Shown: piece after piece, positions 50,724-60,012 of the stretch
Position numbering within the stretch: the first letter of the stretch is position 1
Layout of the letters: each line of letters opens with the position of its first letter
Origin: Arthrobacter sp. PAMC 25486
GTDB lineage: Bacteria > Actinomycetota > Actinomycetes > Actinomycetales > Micrococcaceae
DNA: 64,000 bases
Direction of reading: 5' to 3'
Assembly: GCF_000785535.1 (NCBI RefSeq)
Contig: NZ_CP007595.1
Location: 3,556,439 to 3,620,438, forward strand
The notes under the pieces: generated by a model
Seen by the model: only the letters and a program-made list of their open reading frames with translations
Database searches by the model: none
What the model was told of the DNA's origin: nothing
Made by a program: the position numbers and the translations under genes

Positions 50724-51932
50724 ATGGCCTACTATCGCAAACTGGGAAGCATTCCCAAGACTCGACATACCCTCATGAAGCAGGAAAATGGGGCAATTGC
50801 TTATGAGGAGCTTATGGGTGAAGAAGGATTCTCATCTGATTCATCATTGCTCTACCATCGCCATATCCCGTCATCCTTGGTTGGTGCCAGAATTTGGGAT
50901 CTGCCAGACCAGTCGCTCACCCCGAACGCGCCCCTCATCCCGCGGCACCTGAAACTCCATGAGCTGTTCAGCGACGAAGAAGTCGTAACAGTGGATGCTG
51001 TTACCGGCCGCCGGTTGATTCTTGGCAATGGCGACGTCCGCCTCAGCTACGCCGTGGTCGGCGTCACCTCCCCTTTGTACCGCAATGGCGTGGGTGACGA
51101 ATGCGTCTACGTTGAGGCTGGAGAGGCTGTTGTGGAGACCGTCTTCGGCGCACTGCCGGTTTCCAAGGGTGACTACGTCATTATTCCGAGGGCCACAACC
51201 CATCGTTGGGTCATCCCCGAGGGCGGCCAGGCGCGGCTCTACTTTATTGAGGCCAGCAGCCACATCGGCCCGGCCCGCCAGTACCTTTCCAAGCGCGGAC
51301 AGCTAATGGAACATGCCCCCTACTGTGAGCGCGACCTGCGCGGCCCTGAGGGGACGCTTTTGGTGGATGAACAGGACGTGGACGTCTACATCAAGCACCG
51401 TGGCAATGGGCCCAATGGACTTGCCGGAACCATTCATACTGTTCCCGAGCACCCCTTTGACGTCATTGGTTGGGACGGCTGCCTGTACCCCTATGTTTTC
51501 AACATCAATGACTATATGCCGATCACCGGCAAGGTCCACCAGCCGCCACCGGTGCACCAGGTCTTTGAAGGCCACAACTTTGTGATCTGCAACTTTGTCC
51601 CTCGCAAGGTGGACTACCATCCACAGGCAGTGGCCGTGCCTTATTACCACTCCAATGTGGACTCGGACGAGATCATGTTCTACGTGGACGGTGACTACGA
51701 AGCGCGCAAGGGATCCGGGATCAACAAGGGATCTATTTCGATTCACCCGGGAGGCCATGCGCACGGACCCCAGCCCGGTGCCATCGAAGGAAGCCTTGGA
51801 GCTGAGTACTTTGACGAGTTGGCTGTCATGGTTGACACTTTCCGTCCCCTCGACCTGGGTGCTGCAGCACTGGCCACTGACGATGGCAAATATGCCTCAT
51901 CGTGGACACGTGGGCGGTGGATCAATGAGTGA
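50724..51932 (+). CDS. hmgA: Homogentisate 1,2-dioxygenase
   Basis: The 402-residue protein matches homogentisate dioxygenases in length and in its C-terminal cupin. Likely iron ligands are His309 (PYYHSNVDSDE), Glu316 (DEIMFYVDGDYEARKG) and His345 (HPGGHAHGPQPG). It opens the aromatic ring of homogentisate to maleylacetoacetate. GGAAGGA precedes the ATG. It overlaps the next gene by eight bases and heads a three-gene operon with an unassigned protein and fumarylacetoacetase. The MarR gene is divergent. Confidence 0.95.
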   Translation: MAYYRKLGSIPKTRHTLMKQENGAIAYEELMGEEGFSSDSSLLYHRHIPSSLVGARIWDLPDQSLTPNAPLIPRHLKLHELFSDEEVVTVDAVTGRRLILGNGDVRLSYAVVGVTSPLYRNGVGDECVYVEAGEAVVETVFGALPVSKGDYVIIPRATTHRWVIPEGGQARLYFIEASSHIGPARQYLSKRGQLMEHAPYCERDLRGPEGTLLVDEQDVDVYIKHRGNGPNGLAGTIHTVPEHPFDVIGWDGCLYPYVFNINDYMPITGKVHQPPPVHQVFEGHNFVICNFVPRKVDYHPQAVAVPYYHSNVDSDEIMFYVDGDYEARKGSGINKGSISIHPGGHAHGPQPGAIEGSLGAEYFDELAVMVDTFRPLDLGAAALATDDGKYASSWTRGRWINE

Positions 51933-52848
51933 TGTGCGTGTCGGTGCCCGATTTCCTGATGCTTTTCTAGGGTTCTTCGATGATGCCGCAGTCTTCCCCC
52001 CTGGGTTGGCGCCATTGGAGCAGGCGATCTCCGACCACATTCAGCGGCGGAAAACGCCGTTGGACACGGCTGTAGGGCCCTTGATTTTGCCGCTCCAGGC
52101 CATTGCGGAGGCGCAGGCCTTGGCTGCTGGCCAAGATCTTTCATCGGGCCCCGTCGTGGTCAGTATTGTGGTTCCTGCCGGCGAACTCACCGATGCCCTG
52201 TCGGCGTGGCAAACTGTTGGCCCGGAACTGCATATCGCTGCTCTGGAATTGAAGGTCAGTACCGCTGCTGCCGACTGGACTCGGCAGATCGAGGAGGCAA
52301 AGGCCGTTGAAGGCGTGGCCGTGTATGTGGAGCTGACGGCGGAACAAGTGGCCGACGGCGCCCTGGATGCATTGGCCGAGGCGGGGCTTCGGTTGAAGTT
52401 CCGCACCGGCGGGATACAGCAGCACTTGTTTCCGACTGTGTCCGAACTAGGGGCTGTCATCATGGCAGCAGTGACTCGCGGACTCCCGTTCAAGCTAACT
52501 GCCGGTCTGCACCAGGCTATCCGTTACAACGACCCAACCACGGGGTTTACGCACCACGGCTTCCTGAACATCGCAGCTGCTGCGGCTGCCGCCCGCAACG
52601 GAGCCCCGACGGGCCAAGTTGAGGCGGCACTAGGTGAAACCGATGCTGCACGGCTACTTGACTTGCTGGACAAAAATTCAGCCGGTTCCTTGGATCCGTC
52701 GTGGCGTGCATCTTTTGTCAGCTTTGGCACCTGCAGCGTGCTGGAACCGGCGGAAAGCCTTGAAGCCCTGGCCCTGCTAGACGCTGGCCTGCTGGTTTCC
52801 GACCAATCTACCAATCATATCTTTTTGAAAGCAGCCCACCATGACTAG
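51925..52848 (+). CDS. Unassigned protein between hmgA and fahA
   Basis: ATG 51925 overlaps the hmgA stop (ATGAGTGA), so translation is coupled. The 307-residue soluble product starts MSDVRVGARFPDAFLGFFDD and reads as an alpha/beta protein with repeated strands (TAVGPLILPLQ, GPVVVSIVVP, VAVYVELTAEQ, FKLTAGLHQAIRYNDP, SFGTCSVLEPAES). It lacks the N-terminal glutathione-site motif of zeta-class maleylacetoacetate isomerases and is not a DinB-type mycothiol isomerase by its look. The pathway needs an isomerase at exactly this step, and its gene position fits. The function is otherwise unknown to me. Confidence 0.85.
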   Translation: MSDVRVGARFPDAFLGFFDDAAVFPPGLAPLEQAISDHIQRRKTPLDTAVGPLILPLQAIAEAQALAAGQDLSSGPVVVSIVVPAGELTDALSAWQTVGPELHIAALELKVSTAAADWTRQIEEAKAVEGVAVYVELTAEQVADGALDALAEAGLRLKFRTGGIQQHLFPTVSELGAVIMAAVTRGLPFKLTAGLHQAIRYNDPTTGFTHHGFLNIAAAAAAARNGAPTGQVEAALGETDAARLLDLLDKNSAGSLDPSWRASFVSFGTCSVLEPAESLEALALLDAGLLVSDQSTNHIFLKAAHHD

Positions 52849-54091
52849 TGTGAACGCGGGCAGCATTGCCGCAAAACTGGCCACAACAGGCTTCGGCCTG
52901 GAAAACTTGCCATACTCATCCTTCACGCCGCCGGCGGGCCAAGGGACCCGATTGGGCGTTCGGATCGGCGACCATGTCCTGGACGTTCGTGCCGCCGTCG
53001 AACGTTACAAAAATACGGCTGCCGACACGGTCTCCGCGGACCTGGCCAAAGCAGTTGAAGGGCCCAACCTGGATGCCTTGCTCGCTGCGGACCGCACCGT
53101 GTGGGACGCGTTGCGGGAACTACTCACCCGACTGCTCAATGATCCTGATGCTGCGGCAGATTTGGAGCCGGATGTCTATCCACTTGCCGGGGTGCAGCTG
53201 CATATGCCGTTCACCATTGCCGACTATGTGGACTTCTACGCGTCCGAACACCATGCAAGCAACGTTGGCCAGATCTTCCGCCCGGAACAAGCGCCGTTGA
53301 CTCCAAACTGGAAGCATCTGCCGATCGGGTACCACGGCCGTGCCGGGACCATCGTGCCCAGTGGCACCGACGTTATCCGGCCCAAGGGGCTGCGGCCTGA
53401 GCCCGGTGCCCCGCCGAGTTTTGGCCCGTCGCGACGTCTGGACATCGAGGCAGAGCTTGGCTTTGTCTTGGGTTCCAGTGCACCCGCTGGAGAGGTGGCA
53501 CTGGCTGATGCGCGCGAGCACATCTTCGGCGTGACACTTGTCAATGACTGGTCTGCCCGGGATATCCAGGCCTTTGAGTATGTTCCTCTGGGGCCCTTTC
53601 TTGGCAAGTCGTTTGCCACGTCCATTGGGCATTGGGTGGTGCCCATAGCTGCTCTTGACGCCGCCCGGGTGGGTCCGCCGGAGCGTTCACACCAGCTGAC
53701 GTCGTACCTGGATGACGCCTCCACGGAACCATGGGGACTGAATATCAGCATGGAAGTGCAGCTGGATGGACAAACAATTTCCCATCCGCCCGTTGCGCTC
53801 ATGTACTGGACCGGCGCGCAAATGTTGACACACATGACTGCTAATGGCGCAGCTCAGCGCCCCGGTGACTTCTTCGCCTCGGGCACTGTCTCTGGCCCGG
53901 AGGCCGACCAGAGAGGTTCCTTCCTTGAGCTGAGCTGGAGCGGCACCACACCGTTGCGCATGGACAATGGCAAGGAAGTCAGCTTTTTGGAAGATGGCCA
54001 CGAGATTGTCATTTCGGCTACAGCGCCAGGGCCCAACGGCTCTGTCATTAGTCTGGGTGAAGTTGCCGGAAAGATCGTTCCCGCCACCTGA
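52841..54091 (+). CDS. fahA: Fumarylacetoacetase
   Basis: The 416-residue protein has the small N-terminal SH3-like domain (residues about 15-120) and the catalytic fold. Characteristic segments are DYVDFYASEHHASNVGQIFR, PIGYHGRAGTIVPSGTDV, RRLDIEAELGFVLG, VNDWSARDIQAFEYVPLGPF and GKSFATSIGHWVV. The metal site Asp/Glu residues and the His of HHAS are present. It hydrolyses fumarylacetoacetate to fumarate and acetoacetate. Its start overlaps the unassigned gene by eight bases. Acetoacetate can be activated by the CoA-transferase and cut by the thiolase at 36646-39311. Confidence 0.95.
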   Translation: MTSVNAGSIAAKLATTGFGLENLPYSSFTPPAGQGTRLGVRIGDHVLDVRAAVERYKNTAADTVSADLAKAVEGPNLDALLAADRTVWDALRELLTRLLNDPDAAADLEPDVYPLAGVQLHMPFTIADYVDFYASEHHASNVGQIFRPEQAPLTPNWKHLPIGYHGRAGTIVPSGTDVIRPKGLRPEPGAPPSFGPSRRLDIEAELGFVLGSSAPAGEVALADAREHIFGVTLVNDWSARDIQAFEYVPLGPFLGKSFATSIGHWVVPIAALDAARVGPPERSHQLTSYLDDASTEPWGLNISMEVQLDGQTISHPPVALMYWTGAQMLTHMTANGAAQRPGDFFASGTVSGPEADQRGSFLELSWSGTTPLRMDNGKEVSFLEDGHEIVISATAPGPNGSVISLGEVAGKIVPAT

Positions 54092-54137
54092 CAGTCGCAG
54101 CTATACCTAACCAAGCATTAATCTGAAGCTACGTGAG

Positions 54138-54183
54138 ACAAGGCAGAAAGACCTCCGGATTTCCGAGTTCTTTCTGCCTTGTA
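54138..54183. terminator. Terminator after fahA
   Basis: ACAAGGCAGAAAGAC and GTTCTTTCTGCCTTGT pair with a small internal mismatch around CCGGATTTCCG. The sequence resembles the hairpin at 36578. Confidence 0.8.
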
Positions 54184-54714
54184 CGCCAAGCATGGGCAAT
54201 TGCTTGTAGGTGAACGATTCAGATGCTGAGTGGGAGAATGTAACCGACTCATTAGAAACTCATTAAATTGGATGGCAACTGCCGTCTCTTCAGTGCCATC
54301 CATTGTTGCGCGCCTCCCGCACGGCCAAAGACTAGGAGTGACTTTTTGGCAAGTGGATCGAGCCGCTCGAGGCGACAGCGGGGCATCGTAGCTATTGATA
54401 ACTTATGAGGGGTTTTGAGCACCCAACATGTTCTGGCCTGCGGTGATAGTTTTCGTTGGTATTTACATGCTGTTGCTTTTTCGGCCCTTCAACGCGGGCT
54501 GTTTCGGTCCGAATGAGTGAGCTCGCCGGCTATTGGATTGCGCTTGGTCTTTAACTCATGTGGTCGATCCTGCGATGGACTGGCTCAGAGGTTCGGACCT
54601 CATTCAAGATGTTCTGTGTAGGAGTCGGCGGGTTTTTTAGTGGTGCGCATCCGTGATGACGCGGGCATCATGGGGGAACGGCTCCTGCGCCAGTCACCAC
54701 GGTGAAGTCAATAC
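54184..54714. other. Intergenic region with a partial dispersed repeat
   Basis: I support no gene here. Bases about 54395-54530 resemble 62640-62780 (shared GATAACT, CAACATG, TGGCCTGC/TGACCTGC, GGCTGTTTCGGT), so part of the repeat next to the MpaB-like gene is present without the gene. Confidence 0.5.
54395..54530. repeat. Partial dispersed repeat, copy D
   Basis: This segment aligns with the part of copy C at 62640-62780 that lies between the core repeat and the MpaB-like gene. Confidence 0.55.
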
Positions 54715-55083
54715 TTAGTCAGGCGCGGTCGGGGTCGCGGTCTGAAGGAAGTGGCGGACGGCATCCCGGTTGCGGGTTAGAGCGTCGATGCGGGCTCCCA
54801 TCTGCTCCACCTCGCGGGCAAGATTGTCCGCAAGCTCCTTGTCCACCTGAGGCCGCAACTCCGGCCCGGAACCGTCAAAGCAAGGCACCACCACACGGAT
54901 GACGCGTGTGGACAGGCCTGCCGCAAGAAGATCGCGCACCTGCTCCACCTGAACGACTGCAGACTCAGGATAGGTACGGTACCCATTGCCCTCCCTCTCG
55001 GGGTGCAACAAATCCTGCTCCTCGTAGTACCGCAAGGCCCTCGGCGTCACACCGGTGCGGAACGCCAATTCACCAATTTTCAT
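54715..55083 (-). CDS. MerR-family transcriptional regulator
   Basis: I place the start at ATG 55083 (MKIGELAFRTGVTPRALRYY), the canonical MerR opening, with GGTGG 8 bases upstream; ATG 55098 is an alternative. The 122-residue product has the winged helix (ALRYYEEQDLLHPEREGNGY) and the dimerisation helix (DKELADNLAREVEQMGARID). One Cys (VVPCFDGSG) is not in a metal-binding context. It is divergent from the PRISE-type reductase gene, whose promoter has the long spacer that MerR proteins act on. Confidence 0.92.
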   Translation of the reverse strand: MKIGELAFRTGVTPRALRYYEEQDLLHPEREGNGYRTYPESAVVQVEQVRDLLAAGLSTRVIRVVVPCFDGSGPELRPQVDKELADNLAREVEQMGARIDALTRNRDAVRHFLQTATPTAPD

Positions 55084-55203
55084 GCGCAGATCCACCATCC
55101 GCTAGAGACCAACATTGACGTCCTCGCTAAATTTTACCGAATGCCGGCTCCTTGCGACCAACAGGGTAGGGCTTTCACGGCTGTCAGGCAGGAAGTCTCG
55201 CTT

Positions 55204-55233
55204 TTGACATTAACGTCAACGTCAACGTTTATC
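55204..55233 (+). promoter_or_regulatory. MerR-type promoter of the reductase gene
   Basis: TTGACA (55204) and TTTATC (55228) are separated by 18 bases, longer than the usual 17. The spacer contains three AACGTC/T repeats. MerR regulators untwist such promoters. Confidence 0.6.
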
Positions 55234-55318
55234 CTTTGAAGACCAGGCCGGACATCCGCTGGGCCCGGACAACAACCCGCACACCAAACACGCGGGTGGA
55301 CAAACAAGGAGACCTTCG

Positions 55319-56404
55319 ATGAATGCACCAATCGGCCCTCAGGGAACGGCGCTGGTCGTCGGCGGGACAGGAATTTCCGGCAGTGCGCTCGCCAGTGAAC
55401 TCGTCGCCCAAGGGTGGCGGACCATCAGTCTGTCCCGGCGTGAGGTTTCTCCCCAGGATGGTATCGAGTCGGTGCGGGCGGATTTGACCGAGCCGCAGTC
55501 TGTGCAGGCTGCACTGGCGGGTCTGAATCCTGCGCACGTGTACTTCACGGCCTGGAGCCGGATGCCCACCGAGGCCGAAAATATCTCGGTCAATGCCGGC
55601 ATGGTCCGCAATGTCCTTGACGCCCTCGGTCCGTCCGGGACGCTGGAGCATGTGGCCCTAGTGACCGGACTCAAGCACTATCTTGGACCATTCGAGGCGT
55701 ACGGCACGGGCGCGACAAGGGACACCCCGTTCCACGAGGATGAGCCCCGCCTGGACGCACCGAATTTCTACTATGCCCAGGAAGATGAGCTGTGGCGAGC
55801 CGCTGATCTCTACGATTTCAGTTGGAGCGTCCACCGTTCGCACACCATGATCGGACATGCCATCGGCAACGCCATGAATCTTGGCCAGACATTGGCCGCC
55901 CAGGCAGCACTGTCCCGCGCGGAGGGCACGCCTTTTATCTTCCCCGGCAACGAGGTGCAGTGGAATGGCGTCACGGATGTGACAGACAGTGGGCTGTTGG
56001 CCCGCCAGATGGTCTGGGCCGCAACCACCCCAGGCTTGCCGAGCCAGGCCTACAACACAGCGAACGGCGACGTCTTCCGCTGGCGCTGGATGTGGCCACG
56101 GATTGCGGAGCTACTCGGCGTGGAAGCCGTGGGCTTCAGCGAACGGCCACGCCCCTTGGAAGAGCAGATGGCCGGCAAAGCCGATGCATGGCGTCAGCTA
56201 GTGGAACGCGAGGGTCTGGCCGAGCCAGACCTCTCCCGAGTGGCATCCTGGTGGCACACAGACAGCGACCTTAACCGCCCCGTTGAATGCTTCACCGACA
56301 TGAGCCGCAGCCGCAATGCCGGGTTCACCGGCCATGCCGACACGCTCGCCTCGTTCGCAGCCTTATTCGACACACTGCGCGCGGAACGGGTTATTCCTGC
56401 CTGA
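55319..56404 (+). CDS. PRISE-type enone reductase (progesterone 5-beta-reductase-like SDR)
   Basis: The 361-residue SDR has the NADP loop GGTGISG (15-21) and the two catalytic signatures of the PRISE group: Lys119 in VTGLKHYLGPF and Tyr152 in NFYYAQED. Plant members reduce the C=C bond of enones such as progesterone or 8-oxogeranial. Bacterial relatives act on small enones. The MFPLLY-type pocket cannot be judged by eye. GGAG precedes the ATG. A divergent MerR gene and a MerR-type promoter suggest induction by a reactive or redox-active compound. Confidence 0.9.
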   Translation: MNAPIGPQGTALVVGGTGISGSALASELVAQGWRTISLSRREVSPQDGIESVRADLTEPQSVQAALAGLNPAHVYFTAWSRMPTEAENISVNAGMVRNVLDALGPSGTLEHVALVTGLKHYLGPFEAYGTGATRDTPFHEDEPRLDAPNFYYAQEDELWRAADLYDFSWSVHRSHTMIGHAIGNAMNLGQTLAAQAALSRAEGTPFIFPGNEVQWNGVTDVTDSGLLARQMVWAATTPGLPSQAYNTANGDVFRWRWMWPRIAELLGVEAVGFSERPRPLEEQMAGKADAWRQLVEREGLAEPDLSRVASWWHTDSDLNRPVECFTDMSRSRNAGFTGHADTLASFAALFDTLRAERVIPA

Positions 56405-57022
56405 CGGGCCTCCAGTATGCAGGCCTGGGTCATAGCCAGTTCGTGGAACGCCACCCAATCTGAAATAGCTGTCGCCATCTGGACTGGGCTGCAGGTAACC
56501 GCCGGTCGCCGGTGTGGTGGTCACGGCGGCGGAAATTTCTGTCAGCACGGTGTTCGAGAGAAGCCTGTTTTTCTCCAGCACCAGCTCGGTGATGGTGTGC
56601 ACCAGGACACGCAAGTTACGCGCCATCCCGGCATGTTTCATCGGCAGGGGAGTGTCCCATTTTTTTAGAACTGGGATACCCACCTCCGAGGGAGCCACGC
56701 AGAGAATTAAAAGCCAAACCGGGGTCTTGGTAGTAGTGGAAAGGACTTGCACGAGGAGTCCTTTCTAGTAGGGCGGCTTGTGAATAAGGGAAAAAATCGT
56801 TTGTGAGTGTTCTTTGGGTTTTGACGGCGTCCGAAAATCGGTCCTTTCCGGATACCTTGGAAACAGACTAACGCTCTGGCTGAACGGCTTGTAGCGGCGA
56901 AGGGGCAGGCGGTGCACGAGGCAGCTGGTGCAGCCTAGAAGAGTCGGCACCAGTCGGTTGAAATCGTGTTTTATGCGCTCAGCCTCGTGCAATAGACCAT
57001 TCTGCGCTCCGCGCAGCAGCAC
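56405..57022. other. Intergenic region without recognisable gene
   Basis: Open frames exist on the minus strand here, but none has a family-like sequence or a good ribosome site. I see no IS ends or strong hairpins. Confidence 0.4.
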
Positions 57023-57896
57023 TTACACGCTTGCGAGAACGAGCGCCAATCCGTCTTCTGCGAGAGACCCAGTGACCTCGGACGCCACGGCAAGCAGCTC
57101 TTGCGGTGCATGTCCCATTGCAGCGCCCCGCCCGTAAGCGGCTGCCCATTCAAGTAGCTCGAGGTCGTTGAACCCATCGCCGACAGCCAGCACGCGGTCC
57201 CGCCCGAAGCCAAGCGCGGCGCGGAGGACCTCTGCTGCGCTGGCCTTGGTGACACCCGCACTGGCAATGTCTAGCCATGCGGTCCAGCCGAGTGTGAACA
57301 TCACATCTTGTAGCCCCATGCTCTCCACGATCTCTCGGAACTCAGAGAAGGCGCGCTCTGGGGTGATCACGACTATGCGAGCAGCCGGGCCATCAGCGAT
57401 TTCCTCGACAGCTACGATGCGCTGCTGTTCTGTTGGCTCAGTTGTCGCTGGTGGAAACGGAGCGGTTTAACGGTAGGTGCCGTTTTCCGCCTCGATAGCG
57501 ATGCTAGCGTCTGGCAAGAATGCTTGGACGAGCGCGAGGACCGGTGCAGGATCGAAAGCGACGGCGTGGATACGGCGGTACCCATCCAGGGTGTTCGCGT
57601 CGCGTTGGAGGGTTACCGCCCCGTTGGCACAGACGAGATACTCCGGCCACATGTCAAGGTCGTGCATGACGCTCACAGTGGTGATCCAGGACCGTCCCGT
57701 CGTCACCAACAAATGATGTCCTTCCTGCTCCACGCGGCGCAGCTGCTCGAGCACGGCAGGGCTCGCCTGCCCTGCTTCGTCGATTGTTGTCCCATCGAGG
57801 TCAATCGCGATGAGCCATTCATCGCGGCTCGGCTGTGAGCGCAAGCCGGTGCTGAGCGTGGGGGGTGGCGGGAATATTGGACTGCGAATCAGACAT
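57023..57896 (-). pseudogene. Cof-type HAD phosphatase with two lesions
   Basis: A HAD phosphatase reads from ATG 57896 (GGAG 8 bases upstream) but is broken twice. After about 10 codons a run of six C (57860-57865) puts the frame out; with five C the frame would join ATG to DEWLIAIDLDGTTID. Later an in-frame TAA at 57467-57469 follows AENGTYR, and the homologous sequence then continues (FPPATTEPTEQQRIVAVEEI) to VLAVGDGFNDLELLEWAAA and the end at 57023. Apart from these two lesions the motifs are conserved: DLDGT, TTGRS, Lys of GVTKASA and GDGFND. It is probably a recent pseudogene, or phase-variable at the C-run. Confidence 0.8.
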
Positions 57897-57981
57897 GGGG
57901 AACTCTCCAGGGATGCGTGGGTGGTGGCTTGTGGGGGTTACCTGTAGCGGTACTGCGTGTTCACGGTGGAGCGCGGGGGAA

Positions 57982-58016
57982 AAGGTTGGCCTCGTTAGGG
58001 AAACAAAGCCAACCTT
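57982..58016 (-). terminator. Terminator after the reductase gene at 58029
   Basis: AAGGTTGGC and GCCAACCTT form a 9-base stem just past the stop of the minus-strand reductase gene. Confidence 0.65.
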
Positions 58017-58028
58017 CTCGGTTAGGGA

Positions 58029-58613
58029 TCAGTCGGTGATGACGACGACACTGGAGGGCGCGTCAAGGACTTCCAGTGTGCGCGCGGCAGCTCGGTCGAT
58101 CTGTACGCGTGGCTCTGCCGGGATGGTCAAGGGATTGTAGGTGCCGGCGCCGTAGAACTGGCCGTAGCTCAGCACGACGCCGCCTTCGGCTAGCACTGAG
58201 GACTCGAGCTGCTTGACAGCATCGGCATCGGGTCCGTCGGGCAATTCCCAGGCGACGGTCTGGGCCAGGATCTTCGGGTTTCCTGCTGCCCGTGCGGCCG
58301 CGATGATGTTGTCGTTTCCTTCGGTGCGAATGCGCGCGTTAAGGTCGCCAAACTCGGCGATTCTGTTCACGTCGTCCGGGAGGTCAGTGAGCTGGTTGAG
58401 GATGATGTCGGGGGCGAAGTCAACAACTGCGGCGATGAGTGCGTCACGGTCGAAGACGTCCACAACGACAGGCTGCGCGCCAAGCTCGGCAAGGAGTTCG
58501 GCCTTGTTGTTGGAGCGGGTCATGCCGGCGACAGTGTGGCCCTCGTTAATAAGCAGGGGGATGAGTCGCTGGCCGATAACGCCTGAGGCGCCTGCGAGGA
58601 ATACTTTGGACAT
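58029..58613 (-). CDS. NAD(P)-dependent oxidoreductase (extended SDR/epimerase type)
   Basis: ATG 58613 has AAAGG 8 bases upstream. The 194-residue protein has the Rossmann loop GASGVIGQRLIPLLINEGH (8-26) and VVDVFDRDAL after strand 2. It is shorter than most epimerases: after LSYGQFYGAGTYNP it ends with a truncated substrate domain and a strand PSSVVVITD. A conventional YxxxK is not evident, so catalysis may be altered. It follows the MFS gene after 41 bases on the same strand and may modify or sense the compound exported. Confidence 0.8.
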   Translation of the reverse strand: MSKVFLAGASGVIGQRLIPLLINEGHTVAGMTRSNNKAELLAELGAQPVVVDVFDRDALIAAVVDFAPDIILNQLTDLPDDVNRIAEFGDLNARIRTEGNDNIIAAARAAGNPKILAQTVAWELPDGPDADAVKQLESSVLAEGGVVLSYGQFYGAGTYNPLTIPAEPRVQIDRAAARTLEVLDAPSSVVVITD

Positions 58614-58654
58614 GGTTTTGGCCTTTCTTTGATTTGTTGGTGTGAATTTGAGGC

Positions 58655-59878
58655 TTATGCCCGCTGGCGGAGCCGCATTTGGGCAATAAGGCTGATGAGG
58701 GTGAGCACTACGGTCAACCCGGTGTAGCAAACAACGGAGGGTATCTCTCCGATGAGTGTGACGAGTTGCCCTTCGACGACGATCGGCAGACCGAAAGCGC
58801 CGTAGGCGACGATGTAGACGGCTGCGACAATTCCTGCACGTTGGTGAGTGCTAACCAGCGGAATGAGTATTTGGAGTGCCGCGCTAAAGCAGGCCCCGAA
58901 ACCGATACCAGAGATAGCCTGGCCTACGATCATGAGAGCGAGGCTCCCGGCGAAAACGCCGCCAATGATCGCGACCGCACCCAACAAAGCCGCATAGATG
59001 CCGATCAGCATCGCTTGACGGGCGGCCAGCTTCGCAAAGACGAGACTTATTACAGTGGCGACAGCCGGGGCGACGAAGCCTGCAAATCCGCCCCAGAACG
59101 CGCTATCGATGCCGAACACGCTGCGGACCATGTTGGGGGCAAGCCCGCCAGAGAGGCCGGCAAGCATCCAGACCGCGGCGACTGCGGGTGCTGCGGAAAG
59201 GAACTCCGCACGCGCCACGGCAGGTACTGAGACTCGGGGGATCAGTGAGCGTAACGCGCCGGGGATACGTTGGCTGGTCTCGCGGGAAAAGATGGCCACC
59301 AGGAGGCCCGCCACGGTCAGGATGATTAGGGTGACGAACACAACCGTTTTCGCTGCAGGGGTCAGATCCAGCGCAAGGCCAGTGAACAGTGAGCCCAGGG
59401 CCAATCCTCCTGTGAGGCTCACACTGCCCAGAACAGTGCCAAGCCTCTTGTGCTTCTCCGGGGACAGCTCCACCATCACTGCGGTGAATGCGGCGGTTGC
59501 CGCGCCGCTGGCGATGCCTTGAATGATGCGCCCCGCGATTACAGCGGACACGTCAGTTGCAGTCAGAAAGAGGACGTTCGAGGCGAGCTGTACTATCAGG
59601 CCGCCGATCAAGACCGGCCGTCGTCCGATGTGATCGGATAGAGAGCCGAACACGAGAGCTGCGATGAGGAATCCCGCAGCATAGACGGCGAACGCGACAT
59701 TGAGCATCTCTGGAGCGAATGCGAACCGTTCCTTGTAATCCACAAGTAGTGGTGTCAACGCACCCGCGCCCAGATAGAGGCTCATGAACGCAACGGAGGT
59801 TCCGCCCAGCGCCCACCTGGTGGGGAGCACCCGCCGCGAAACCCCCGAGCTTTTCAACGTTGACTGCTGGGTAGACAT
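58655..59878 (-). CDS. MFS transporter, drug/metabolite exporter type
   Basis: ATG 59878 has AAGGAG 6 bases upstream. The 407-residue protein has twelve helices and the loop GSLSDHIGRRPVLIGG between helices 2 and 3. RIIQGIASGAATAAFTAVMV in helix 5 resembles the antiporter motif C region of drug exporters. It is transcribed with the short reductase downstream. The MocR regulator gene lies next to it on the same strand and may control it. Efflux of a small toxic compound is likely, but the substrate is unknown. Confidence 0.88.
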   Translation of the reverse strand: MSTQQSTLKSSGVSRRVLPTRWALGGTSVAFMSLYLGAGALTPLLVDYKERFAFAPEMLNVAFAVYAAGFLIAALVFGSLSDHIGRRPVLIGGLIVQLASNVLFLTATDVSAVIAGRIIQGIASGAATAAFTAVMVELSPEKHKRLGTVLGSVSLTGGLALGSLFTGLALDLTPAAKTVVFVTLIILTVAGLLVAIFSRETSQRIPGALRSLIPRVSVPAVARAEFLSAAPAVAAVWMLAGLSGGLAPNMVRSVFGIDSAFWGGFAGFVAPAVATVISLVFAKLAARQAMLIGIYAALLGAVAIIGGVFAGSLALMIVGQAISGIGFGACFSAALQILIPLVSTHQRAGIVAAVYIVAYGAFGLPIVVEGQLVTLIGEIPSVVCYTGLTVVLTLISLIAQMRLRQRA

Positions 59879-60012
59879 GAAGGACTCCTTGGTGGGGATC
59901 GATTTCCACGGGGCCTGGGTGGTCTCCGCTAGCAACAACATTAGAGGCTAAGAGGACTAGAAATAAGGACCATTTGATGCCTGTATTGCCGGACCACTTG
60001 CGTGTTCCTGCG

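Noticed and set aside
56363..56752. 129-codon minus-strand frame
   Set aside because: Low-complexity, no family-like sequence and no ribosome site; it also overlaps the end of the reductase gene.
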